Shown here in pieces: positions 45,599 to 56,945 of a stretch of 64,000 bases of DNA. How positions within the stretch are numbered: the first letter of the stretch is position 1; each line of letters begins with the position of its first letter. The DNA lies in assembly GCA_025201345.1 (NCBI GenBank), contig JAIXMG010000002.1, positions 868,001-932,000 on the forward strand, given 5' to 3'. The position numbers and the translations under genes are program-made. The stretch is from Thamnidium elegans. Its lineage: Eukaryota; Mucoromycota; Mucoromycetes; Mucorales; Mucoraceae. The notes beneath the pieces were generated by a model that had not been told where the DNA came from, did not search any database, and saw only the letters and a program-made list of their open reading frames with translations.

Positions 45599-46407
45599 GT
45601 GATTTATGTCCCCAAAAATGAAGTTACCGACATTTTGCCCCCCCCCCCCATATTAATCGAAATACAAAATTGCGTTGATCAAAATTTCTTATCAAGGTTA
45701 ATCCGATACTGTACATATGTATGTGGACGTTACAAGGTGTTTCCAGTCGTGTTTTTAGTTGTTGTGAAATGTTTTTCAAGTATTGCCTTTGAGACAGAAT
45801 TTGTTACAGACAATAGCGCGTATTTATTCGAAACCGAATGCAAACATTGGGCCAAGAAATGTTATTTTATTTCAGCCAAACCAATCAAGGAACACGTGAA
45901 GCAAACGCCAATGAATCAACTGGTAGCATTGGGGTGCTTTATGACAAAACAATCAAGATGTTTGCTGTCTTTAGATTACAGTTTTGATCCAACAGTTAGG
46001 TTGTTATATATTCTTGTAAGAGAAATTGTTTTAAAGGAAGGCATAGCAGAAAATGAAACTATAAATTCAATTCGAGAAAATTATTGATAACTCAGAAATT
46101 ACAACTGAAACAGCCAAATCCTGTGCGAAAGAAGGATTAAATCTTCTTGACAAACATAAGAGGGAGTATGGAAACAATGCTTTTGAATCTGAAACAACAC
46201 AAAAAGATAGCAAGATCCAGAAGACGAATGCTTCTCAAGACTTTTCGTTTGTTGACAGCCTTAGCGGACCTGGCAAAAGACGAAACTGGAAAACAATCTA
46301 TGATCAAGGAAAAGCAAAAGGCTTTTCCCAAAGATATTCATCATCAAATACCCTCAAAAGCTCTTGCCATCATGCAAAACTTCGCATGAACAATAACCAA
46401 AAATAAT
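45371..46407 (+). pseudogene. PD-(D/E)XK nuclease-like family gene, copy B
   Basis: Exon 1 reads SDFDTSSLPLNWKPGTDLIS, KLLLNDQSIIDLIVKSLLG, then a GT donor and a 63-bp intron. Exon 2 begins KHIPDSLYYSAQTEW. A frameshift with loss of the following residues removes the catalytic Asp. The next frame (45596-46087) reads YVPKNEVTDILPPPPILIEI, QNCVDQNFLSRLIRYCTYV and a long conserved C-terminal part. A second shift near 46085 joins a basic tail ending in KAKGFSQRYSSS. With an intact LIEIQ but no Asp and two frameshifts, the gene is dead. Confidence 0.6.
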
Positions 46408-46463
46408 TTATTATGTTTAAAATAAATTTTTTTAAATGTCTTTTTTCATTGCAACTTCACAAG

Positions 46464-47105
46464 TCAAAAAAGAAGATTGACGTTCAGCATTGTGCAAAAA
46501 GGAAAGACTTTTGTTTTGATTAGATATAAATTTACGCGTGTAGGTTTGCTATTAACAGGTGTGTTAACTGAATCAGGAAGAAACAATAAGCAATCTTGTG
46601 CCCAAAATTTAGATTCAATCCGTGTGAAAGGTGAGTCTATATTTATATTAACTTCACAATCATCTAGGCTAGAGTAGTATTTACTGAAAATAATCAAAAC
46701 AGTTGGTAAGAGCTTGTATTTTCTGTAAACCAGTGTAGAGTATCGGATAACTTCCAACATTGAAGCACGACAAACTTCCTTTTGAATACTAATCACTACT
46801 GGCGTAAATCTATCCTCGTTTACGTTTTCTGAGGCATATGTAATAAAAAAAAACTCTTATCAGCTATACATTCTGTCTGTACTGAATAGTAAAGATTGTC
46901 AGGAATATATTTGTCTATTAAAAATATACACACTTTAGATAAAAACAGCTTGCTTACGTATGAGAAAAAATACAAATACCGAGTAAGGATTTAACAATAA
47001 GGTCTATGATGCTTTGGTCGTTAAGTAAAAGTTTACTTATTAAATCTGTTCCGGGTTTCCAGTTCAAAGGTAGAGAGGAGGTGTCGAAGTCGCTGTCTAT
47101 AATTG
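46464..47105 (-). pseudogene. PD-(D/E)XK nuclease-like family gene, copy C (inverted)
   Basis: It begins inside the right arm of the inverted repeat with the same exon 1 and intron as copy B, then diverges: an interrupted stretch, then VVISIQKEVCRASMLEVIRY, STLVYRKYKLLPTVLIIFSK and a distinct C-terminal part. The LIEIQ Glu position is Ser (ISIQ). Copies B and C converge tail to tail; their first 300 bp are near-identical but the rest is only distantly related. Confidence 0.55.
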
Positions 47106-47175
47106 AAAGAGTTTGTAAAATAAACTTAGTATGCTAATATGCAATCAAAAACCATCTTGTCGAATTACCAGCAGG
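46869..47175 (-). repeat. Right arm of a large inverted repeat
   Basis: Complement of 45292-45598, ending at CCAGCAGG (47168-47175). The loop between arms is about 1.27 kb and contains the diverged 3' halves of gene copies B and C. Confidence 0.9.
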
Positions 47176-48727
47176 ATCAGATATTTTCATTTAAAAGAAA
47201 AAAAAATAACGACACCGACACCGGAAAAATTGATGATAAATACCTAATGATTTGAAGATATCAATACTTTGGCGTCTCACTACTTCTACGAGACTTGTTT
47301 GTTCTTGTTAAACTCAATCGAAGAGTTTTAGTCAAAGGTCAAACTTGGTGTGTAGAGGGAAGCTTTTGATGATGGAGACATCTTAACCCCTAGAATTATT
47401 AGGCCATGCTCAGAAGTAACTTTTTCCAAAAACTCAAGCTGTATTTTCCAAAATTTGAGATTGAACATTTTCAAAAATTCATTTAATTTTACCAATATCT
47501 GGTGAAAATCCAGTAGTTGTTTGAACAGTCAAGTCAGTTGTATTGGGTAGCAATGCCGAGTCTTGTCAAATCGGATGCGTTACCAAAGGAAACTGCTCAA
47601 AGAGGTCGCGGGCCATTATATATTTAAAACTCCTTTTACCGAAATTATGATTCTTCCAAAATAAGAAATATACTTCATACCGTTTCATGGGTGCAGTGCA
47701 ATGCCAACTCTTTCAGGTCCGGAATTTTACCCCCTCCCCCTCCCCCCAAAAAAGTACAAACAATACTATCAGCGAATTCCTTGCTACTAGCCCTTGAGAT
47801 ATTGATTATACGAGAGGTTACCCGAGGCCGTAGATGTATATTTATATGAAGGAAGTTTGCATTTAGTTGGTGGATCAACCAGTATACAGGTTTTTTAGGT
47901 CTTAACTCTACAAAGTTAAAATAAACGAGGGTGCATGTAAAAATTATTCTGGTTAAAACTGTGAAGTAAATCCCTGTCTTATATACTTTATTCATTCACT
48001 ACCGTTCGGTTTTGTTTTCTTATGTGGGAGGACTTTGTAATAATTTTTTACGGTACGCCGTTGTCAAAACCGATATTAGCGAACAATGTATTAACTAGTT
48101 TCTATGAAATATCATACCGGCTAACAAATACTTGGTGTAGTCAATGGAAGAAATGAGAAAAAAACACTGGCTTGATTATTAATCCTGTAGCTGAGTCATT
48201 TCGTGGTACTCAAATGATTTTATGTCTTGTCACATACGAAACAACTACGGAGCTATAATTTTATGTTCTCTCTCTTTGATTGAATTGCGTCACGGCATAC
48301 AGTTAAATAGTAGTATTACGACAGCATACTAATTCATCTTATGACTAATTCATCGTGACCTTTAGTTTTTTACCTAGATTGAACTAGTACGAGTGTAGTT
48401 GTAATACGCGTAATTGTCTTTGGACTTCTTTATATATATTAATTTTTCGCATCGATCTACTATTCTTTTTCAAAAACATTGCTTTTTTGCTGTATATACA
48501 CTACTGTATTATAGTAGTTATAACAGATATTATCTTGATACAAGTAGTGTCCTTCCGTGAATCTTTATATAAACAAAGTGCTGCGCGGGCATTAATATGC
48601 ATCGCGATTTTTAAAATCCGAATTAATTTGTAATCAGTTTAGTAGTCTACTAAAAAAGAGTCTCATACGGACCTGATTATAAATCAGATCCCTAGAAGAA
48701 GGGGATGGAAATACCAGGATTCAAGAC
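47176..48727. other. Intergenic DNA, right edge of the accessory island
   Basis: The stretch has many short open frames but no recognisable coding signal; the frame at 47675-47995 (-) is not supported. A poly-G/C tract lies at about 47730-47748. The GST promoter occupies the last 200 bases. Confidence 0.55.
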
Positions 48728-48736
48728 TATATAAAG
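48728..48736 (+). promoter_or_regulatory. TATA box of the GST gene
   Basis: TATATAAAG lies 66 bp upstream of the ATG at 48794, with a CA-rich leader after it. Confidence 0.5.
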
Positions 48737-48793
48737 GCTAAAAATCCGACATTCTTTTTTTTTTTATTCATTATTATTCACAAATATACACAA

Positions 48794-49485
48794 ATGTCTG
48801 CCCTCAAGAACCTCAAACTTTATTATTTCACCGTTGTCCAAGGAAGTAGTAAGTATATTAATTTCGTCATCTAATTGCACCATATCACTAATACGCTTTA
48901 TCAGCCACTATGGGTCGTGGCGAAAACATTCGCTTATTGCTTGAAGACGCTGGTGTTGACTTCGAGTATATTAGATACAACGCTGCTCAATGGCAAGAAG
49001 AAAAGCAAAAGTTGTTGGATCAAAATATCCGTAATCCTACTATGCCTTTCATTACCATTGATGGCAAGTACTACGGAAAGACTGCCCCTCTCTTAAGATT
49101 CCTTTCTCATAAGCTTGGTAAGTACGAGGGTGATAACGAAGATGAGTTTCAACTCTTGGATGTATATACCGATATGGCCAACGATTGGGTCGGAAGATGG
49201 GTAAAGACTGTCTTCGGTAATCCTTCTGAAGAGACAGTAAAGACCTATAGAGAAGAAACTGCTCCCCAAACATTCAAGACTTGGGATGACATTCTTTCTG
49301 ATACCAAGGGTCCTTTCCTTTTAGGTGAAAAGATTTCTTATGCTGATTTCACTCTTTTCCATATGTTGGAAGATGATACTACTATCAAGGTCTGTGCTGA
49401 AACTTATCCTCATCTTTCTGCCTTTGTCGAAGCCGTTAACAACAGACCTAACTTGAAGAAGTACCTTGCTACTGATAGAAAGTAG
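48794..49485 (+). CDS. Glutathione S-transferase (sigma/prostaglandin-D-synthase-like)
   Basis: Two exons (48794-48848, 48905-49485; 56-bp intron) give 211 aa, normal for cytosolic GSTs. The N-terminal thioredoxin-fold domain has LKLYYFTVVQGSTTMGRGEN, IRLLLEDAGVDFEY, the cis-Pro block NPTMPFITIDGKYYGKTAPL and LLRFLSHKLGKY. The C-terminal helical domain ends with ISYADFTLFHMLEDD, the conserved N-capping region, and PNLKKYLA. The Tyr in LYYF is the probable catalytic residue activating the glutathione thiol. The intron divides the conserved first loop. The product is a soluble cytosolic detoxification enzyme; its specific substrate is not predictable. Codon use is optimised, which suggests good expression. 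Confidence 0.93.
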
Positions 49486-49669
49486 ATTTATTAAATATAC
49501 CAATAAAATAACTTTTTTTTTTTATATACGATTTATTTATGCAAATATGTTCATTTTCTCAGGCTTTTGTTTAGGTTACGGGTAATCTTAAAAATAAAAA
49601 AGCTTAATATTTTAAGTAGGCGACAAATATCCCATTCATCTATTTCTTTACTCTCCTGTATTTATCTCT

Positions 49670-51191
49670 ATGACAGTTGCACAATCAACTACCCCTTTAC
49701 TTTCTTTTTATTCTCATCATGATCAATGGAAGGCTTCTTTAGTTGAATCCATGGTTGGAAAAAAGTTAGATCAACTTCGTACACCTTCACTTATTATTGA
49801 TAGAGCAATTTTGAAACGAAACTGTGATAAACTCGCCTGCATCACAAATGATTTAAACACTAAAGTTCGAGTTCACGTTAAAACTCATAAAGTAATATAA
49901 ATAGTTACCCCTTAATGTTTTACTTTACTTACATAAATATAAGACTGTAGAAGGAACGCGTATGCAACTTGAAGGTGCCAGCACTAACGCTATTGTTGTT
50001 TCCACCATGGCCGAAGCTCATGCCTTGATCAACTCGGAATTAACTGAAACCAAGTTATTACAAGACGTAAATTTAAAATATACCCTCCCCTCTTTTTCTC
50101 ATAGTAGTCAGTATATCTAACTACTAAATAGGTACTTTTGGGTTTTCCCATCACTTCTGATAAATTTAGCGAAATATTTGAACTTGCCAATAAGGTCCCT
50201 GTATTTCAAATCTTTATCGGTAAAAAAAAAAAAAAAAAAAAGCAAACAAACCCCTTCTTGAATCATTTTATTAATTTATTCTCTATATAGATAACTTGGC
50301 TACTTTAGAGGCATTAGAAGCTTACTGCTTTTCTACCAACAATGCCAAAATAAACGTATTCTTAAAAGTGGACTGTGGATACGGGTAAAAGCTGAAAAAA
50401 AAAAGATGAGATATAATTAGATAGTCACTAACTCGCATTTTTTTTTTCGCAGACGTGCCGGAGTTCCTATCAATGATTCAGATACGTTAACATTAGCAAA
50501 AAGACTAGATCAATCTCCCTATGTTCACTTCAACGGTATCTATTCTCATGCAGGTCATTCTTATTCCTCCAAATCTCGTACTGAAGCGCTCGAGTATCTT
50601 AAGAATGAATGTGATATGGGACGTCAATTCCGTGATTACTTTGTTAGTAACGGTGTTACTATTCCCCAAGTATCAATCGGTGCAACACCTACTGTCAAGG
50701 CTATTACTTCATTTATGAAAGAAACTGATATGAAACAAATTTTATCCGGTATAAGCGAAGTACATGCCGGCGCCTTTGCGTTTTTAGATAGGCAACAAGT
50801 ATCTACTGGTTTAGGTGGGTACGAAGAAGTCGCCATCTCTGTTGCTTCTCGTATTGCCAGTGTTTATAAAGACCGTGACAGCTTGTTAATTGATGCTGGC
50901 GCATTAGCATTTTCAAAGGATACGGCTCCTCAAGGTGGATTTGGTTATGTTTTGGACCCTGCAATTAAGGAACCCAATGTCATAGCTTCTGTTGCCAAAA
51001 TCTCGCAAGAACATGGTATTTTGCAAGTGGACTCTTCTACATTATCTAGACCTGAATTGCAAGTTGGAAAACTCATTAGAGTAATCCCGAACCATTGTTG
51101 TTTAACTGCCGCTTGTCACTTGTACTATTTAATTATTGAAGAAGGTGGCGATACCGTCGTTGACGTTTGGGTCCCTGTTAGAGGGTGGTAA
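49670..51191 (+). CDS. DSD1: D-serine dehydratase (DSD1-like, PLP and zinc dependent)
   Basis: Five exons (49670-49891, 49944-50066, 50132-50219, 50291-50384, 50453-51191) give 421 aa, close to yeast DSD1 (428). It is a fold-type III PLP enzyme of the alanine racemase-like family. The PLP lysine region is VRVHVKTHK near residue 70. Further marks are STMAEAHAL, FLKVDCGYG/RAGVP across intron 4, YSHAGHSY, and SIGATPT, which binds phosphate. IPNHCCLTAACH near residue 390 carries the His/Cys zinc ligands typical of eukaryotic D-serine dehydratase. The enzyme converts D-serine to pyruvate and ammonia. D-threonine aldolase is the nearest alternative, but the PNHxC zinc site favours the dehydratase. 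Confidence 0.9.
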
Positions 51192-51498
51192 AAAAAAATA
51201 TATAATAACGTCATGGAGCTCTCTTTTTTTTGCAACTTAATGAGACCTAATAAAACTTAAATCAAAATGCCTTATACTAAAAAGATTATTTATAAAATGT
51301 GCTAAAATATGAGCAAAGTTTAAATTATGACAGTTTTTTGTTGCTCTAGAAATAAAAAGTTACATTTTAAGCGTTAAAAAAATTAGACAGATTGTATTGT
51401 TTTATAAGTACAAATTTATTATAATATGGAAGAGATAAGTATTAATAGTCTATATGTATAAAGGGGGTATGGGGTTTTTTTTATAAAAAAAAAATGAT
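51192..51498. other. Short spacer between convergent genes
   Basis: 307 bp of AT-rich 3' DNA between the D-serine dehydratase and ABC transporter stops. No gene is seen. Confidence 0.6.
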
Positions 51499-54400
51499 TT
51501 AATGGACAGATAAAGACTGTTGGCGAACCAAATCGTAGTAAACACCCTTAATATCCAATAATTCCCAATGAGTACCTTGTTCAATAACACGACCATCTTT
51601 GACAACACAAATAAGATCAGCATTTTGAATGGTAGAGAGACGATGAGCAATAGTAATAGTAGTACGACCACCTTCTTCAATAATGTTATCAATAGCAGTT
51701 TGTACGAGCTTCTCACTTTCAGAATCAAGAGCAGAAGTAGCTTCATCCAATAAAAGAATCTTAGGCTTACGAATCAAGGCACGAGCAATAGCAATACGTT
51801 GCTTTTGACCACCAGACAATTGAGAACCCTTATCACCAACACGAGTGTTATAACCATCGGGAAGACTGGTAATGAACATGTGAATATTAGAGGCTTTAGC
51901 GGCATTCTCAACATCTTCTTGAGTAATAGACTTGCCATCATCAACACCAAATCGGATATTTTCACCAATAGTCATATCGAAAAGAACAGGTTCTTGAGAA
52001 ACTAAAGCCATATGACCACGAAGGTTATTGAGAGAGTACTTGTTGACATTGTTATCATCAACACGAACGGTACCAGCAGAAGGATCGTACCATCTTTGAA
52101 GCATACCAATAGTAGTAGATTTACCACAACCAGAAGGACCGACTAAAGCGATAGTTTGGCCAGCCTTACCGCTAAGATTGAATTCACCGTTAAAGATGGA
52201 GATATCAGGACGAGCAGGGTAACGGAAAGAAATGTTCTCAAAGTCGACATCACCGCGAATTTGTTCACGACTAGGTTCAATACCTTCAAGTTCAGGATCA
52301 ATCTTGGGTTCACGTTCAAGAATTTCAAAAGCAGCAATAGCAGAGTACTTGGCCTTAGCAAAAGTAGTAGTGAAGACAGAAGCACGACCAACACCTTGAG
52401 CAGTAATCATAATAGTCATCATACAAGTAAACATTCTATCGAAAGAAAGTTGGTATTTATCCATGAGTTGAGTACCAGCATAGAAAGCAACGGCGTTGGT
52501 ATAAAGAGTGATACCTTGTTGAAGAGAATAACCAAGAGAAGACATATAAGCCTTACGTTGAGCGAGACGATGAGGACGTTCGGTGGCATTGTAGTACTTG
52601 TTTTCAAAGTGAATTTGCTTGTTAAGACCAGCAACAGTGCGGATTTCCTTGATAGCTTCACCAGCAACCTCACCACTTTGTTCGTTAGCCTTCTTGGTAG
52701 AATCTTCGAAACCACGATGGATTTTAGATTCATAACCAGTAGCAAACATAATGAAAGGAGCCATACAGAGAATAATCAAAGTCAACATCCAACTTTGAGA
52801 GAAGGCAATAGATAAACCTATTGAAAAAAAAAAAAAAAAAAGTTAATAAAACGTTTCGAAAACAATAAAAATAAAAAAAAACTTACCAGTGACGGCAGTA
52901 ACAATAATTTGAGTAATATCACCCCAAGTCTTGGTAACCAATTCGTTAACATTCTTAGAATCAATAGCAAGCTTAGAGGTAAGGGCACCAAGAGAGTTAT
53001 CTTCATCATCAAAGAAACCAACTTCTTGTTTCATAAAAGCACGGAAGATATCACCACGAAGACGCTTAGTATAACGTTCACCAGCAGTTTCGAAAGAAAT
53101 AACTTGAGTAGAGAAGCCAATGAAAGCAGCAATACCAATAATAACAAATAAGAAAGAGTAAAGGTTAGAACCATCCATGGGACCAGGAGGAGGAGGAGTA
53201 ACAGGGCCAGCACTTTTCATCATTTCAGCAATAACTTGAGCGAAAATAAGAGCAAAACAAGGGAAAACGGCACCAGCAACTGTAGCACCAGCGATACCGA
53301 CACCCAAAAGAGGCCATTCACTACGCATTTGCATCAAAACCTTCTTGATAGGAACCTTTTGTTTCATGGCTTCTTTACGTTCATCCTTTTCCTTACGAAG
53401 CTTTAATTCATAAGCATCAACAGAGGCACGACTAGTGGTCTTGAATAAGTGAACGGTAGTTTCGTTGTCTTTGGCAGCGTTTTCTTCTATACGCTTCTTC
53501 TCAGCAGCAATATCCAATTGTTCTTGTCTCATTAATTCCTCGGCATCAGCCTCCTCATCAACTTCATCACCTTCGGCAACTTGTTTGGTAGCAATTTCTT
53601 GCTTACGGACTAAATCGGCATAAACACCATCAAGAGCAAGAAGATCGTTGTGGTTACCTTGTTCAATTAAATCTCCAGCTTGCATAACAACAATAAGATC
53701 AGCATTTCTAATGGTAGAAAGACGATGAGCAATAACAATAGTAGTACGATCAGCCGATGCAGCATCTAAAGCAGATTGTACCAAACGTTCGGATTGAGTA
53801 TCTAAAGCGGAAGTGGCCTTTTTTTTTATAAAAGTTAGCATGAAAATTTAAGGTTTCATTTAAGGGTATATTTATGTCTTACCTCATCTAATAAAAGGAT
53901 AGAGGGGTTCTTGAGGATAGCACGGGCAATAGCAATACGTTGTTTTTGACCACCAGAGAGCATACCACCATGTTCACCAACAAGAGTCTCATAACCATCA
54001 GGAAGTTGAGAGATAAAGGAGTGACAGTTAGACTTCTTACATGCATCGACAATTTCATCATTGGTAACTTCTCTAATGATACCCATCAACAAGTTTTGCT
54101 TAATAGACATATTGAATAAGACGGGTTCTTGACTAACAACACCAATTTGACTACGAAGCCATGCGACATTGTATTCCTTAATATTATGACCATCAACCAT
54201 TACATTACCTTCCTCAGGATCATAGAAACGTTGAAGGAGTTGAACACTAGTAGATTTACCGGAACCGGAAGGACCAACAAAAGCAACTGTCATACCAGGC
54301 TTAATAGAAAGATTGAGGTTCTTTAAGATAGTGATATCAGGACGAGTAGGATAACTGAATTTGACATTCTTGAATTCGATTTGACCCAAGAACTTCTCAG

Positions 54401-55631
54401 GAGCCAAACCAGTTTGATCATCAACATCAATGGAAGGAACACGATCGAGAGTAGCAAAAATTTTATAAGCAGCACCACAAGCACTGGAGACAGCAGATAA
54501 ATTGGGAGGCAATTGTAAAAGGGCAATAGCACCCATAATCATAGCAAAGAAAACAACGAGTACATCTTCGGGACCCATCAAATTATCACGAGAAAGCTTA
54601 GAACCGTACCAGAAAGAAAGACCATAAGTAGAGAAAAGGATAAACATGAAGGAGCCGAAACCGAAACCAAGAATCTTACCACGCTTGATACCAGTTTCCA
54701 TAGCCTTTTCAAGCTTTTTGTTATAAAGGCCAGAAAAACGTTCTTGTAAAGAGAAAGAATAGACAGTACGAATACCAGAGAAAACTTGTTCAGCAACGGA
54801 ACCAGCTTCAGCATAAGAATCTTGAGCCTTAAGAGTATACTTGGTAATAAAGTAACCCATAGCGCCACCAGCACCAGCTAAAAGGGGAAGAGTAGCTAAC
54901 ATAACAACAGCAAGTCTCCAACCTTTAACAAAAGCAACAACAAAACCAGTGATGAATTGACCCAAACACATAACAAGAAGGCCGAACTTCTCAGAAATAC
55001 CATCTTGAATTAATTGAGTATCAGTAGCTAAACGAGTAGTTAAAGACCCCTCTTCAGCTTTATCGAACCAACCCATTTCTTGGCGAAGAATGGCATGTAC
55101 ATACATGGAACGAATACGACGTACTTGGTTTTCACCAGTCAATACCCAAAAACAATTAGCGAGATAAGCAGCAACGAGTACACCAGTACCCATATAAACA
55201 AAAATTAAGACAAGAGGTTGACTATCGATAACAAGTTGTTTGGTGTTACCGGTAGCCATAGATTCACCGATAGTACTCATAAATTGACCAAAGATAATAA
55301 TAGAAACAGGTTGCATAGCGCCGATACCGCAGGAAAAGATGGCAGCAACACAAATCATTAACTTTTCGATGGGAGTAGCAAAACGGAAAATCTTATAAAT
55401 AGGAACAGAAAGTTGCTTTTCCTTCTTTTTCTTCTTCTTCTTTTCTTCTTCAGATTCCAACTCACGTCGTGATTCAACTAACTGAAGAGGAATAGCTGCA
55501 ATTTCTTCCATTAAAAGTTTTTCATCGTGTTGTACGGAAGGTAACGAAGATTGATTGCTACTACGTTTGTGATCTCCGTGTATAGTTTGACTTGTCGACG
55601 ATGATCGTGACGACGTACTTGATTTCGTCAT
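51499..55631 (-). CDS. Full-length ABCB-type multidrug exporter
   Basis: Three exons on the minus strand (53883-55631, 52887-53817, 51499-52817) give 1332 aa with the order TMD1-NBD1-TMD2-NBD2 of P-glycoprotein/ABCB1. The cytosolic N-terminus (about 90 residues) is Ser- and Lys-rich. NBD1 has Walker A GPSGSGKST, signature LSGGQKQR and Walker B ILLLDE; intron 1 falls exactly after this Glu, before ATSALD. NBD2 has GPSGCGKST, LSGGQKQR and ILLLDEATSALD. Both D-loops and H-loops (IVIAHRLS, TIAHRLS) are intact, so two competent ATP sites are expected. The linker is charged (EVDEEADAEELMRQEQ). Likely plasma-membrane efflux of hydrophobic compounds; Ste6-type peptide export is an alternative. Codon use is optimised. 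Confidence 0.95.
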
Positions 55632-56182
55632 GACAAAATTAAGTTTGATTTAAAATAAAAATATAATATATATTAAAAAAAAAGTGTAATTCTTTTTTTT
55701 TTATAAGAAAAAGATTTTGGGATCAAAAAAAATTATAATACAATTAAACAAAAAAAAAAGAAAAGGAAGAAAAACCGCAGCGATATTTATATTATTTGTA
55801 GGTAGTACAGAGTAAGAAAACAGCGGAACGTTGATTTCGGTCGAATAAATAAACCGTAGTGACCGACCCAATCAAAATATATAGATACTTAACAGCGCAC
55901 AGAAAGTCTTTCTTCTTTCACGTTTATATTGAAACTCAATGTTTTCGATTCGGCACCTTCTCCAGTTTTTTTTTTTTTTGGATAGCGTATGACTCAAATT
56001 TCTATTTTTCCATTGTCATGGAAACAAATCGTAATTCTTTATAGAAATAAAACTATTTATTTAAGCTTACTCGCATAAATCTGATACTAATGACAAAAAA
56101 AAAAAACTTTAACTGTTTTTTTGACGCATTCTTTAAGGTAAAAAGAGTACCGGATCTGTATATATATAAATTATATGCAATA
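55632..56182. other. Promoter of the ABC transporter and 3' flank of valyl-tRNA synthetase
   Basis: 551 bp, AT-rich, with A runs near 55675-55683 and 55751-55759. The frame at 55859-56044 (+) does not start with ATG and has no domain. No gene was recognised. Confidence 0.6.
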
Positions 56183-56911
56183 TTAAGCGTTTTCGTTTTT
56201 AATCAATTCTAATGAATTGATATCTTTCTGTAACATTTCTTGCTCTAATCGTAGCATAATAAGACGCTGACTAAAAAAAAAAAATAATTGATAAACGTTT
56301 TTTATTTTTTTTGTATTACCATAACACTTACTTATTTTTCTCCTTGACTGCGACTGGAACTGCCTGACCGTAACCTGGTTTGTTCATTTTAATATTCAAT
56401 TTTTCCAAATCAAGCTTAACCTTGTTCAGTTTCTTGTTTAGTAATGCATTTTTGTTCTTGATGACAGTACCAAGATCTGTTCCCTTTGCTGCGGCAATTT
56501 CTAACTGGGCTTTTAATACTTCCCTTGTCGGAACCAAGATTTTTAACTTGTCATCAATAGCTTTCGAAGTCCACTGATCTAGTGTTAAGCTATTTGTCTA
56601 TTCGTCAAAGAAAAAAATTTAGTTTTCTTTTGTGTGTGATCTGCATAAATAATAAAGTACAAAGTATTTACATTTGCATCAAGTACGGTAATATGTGATG
56701 CCTTTACAAAGTTTTGAATTTCATTTATATATAACTTAAGTGGGCCATTTTGATCTAATAATTGCGGATCGTCGCATAGAATAGTAAAAGGTAACTCTTT
56801 TCCTACGTTAATTTGGTTTCCTTGTCGCAGTGATCTTGACGCATGGATGATAGAAAGAATGACCTATTGTACAAAAAAGGAGATTATTCCTTAAAATCAA
56901 CAACCCCTCAT

Positions 56912-56945
<34 letters not shown>

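Noticed and set aside
52156..52815. 219-residue plus-strand frame opposite the ABC transporter
   Set aside because: Shadow of the ABCB coding strand; the other strand has Walker and signature motifs.
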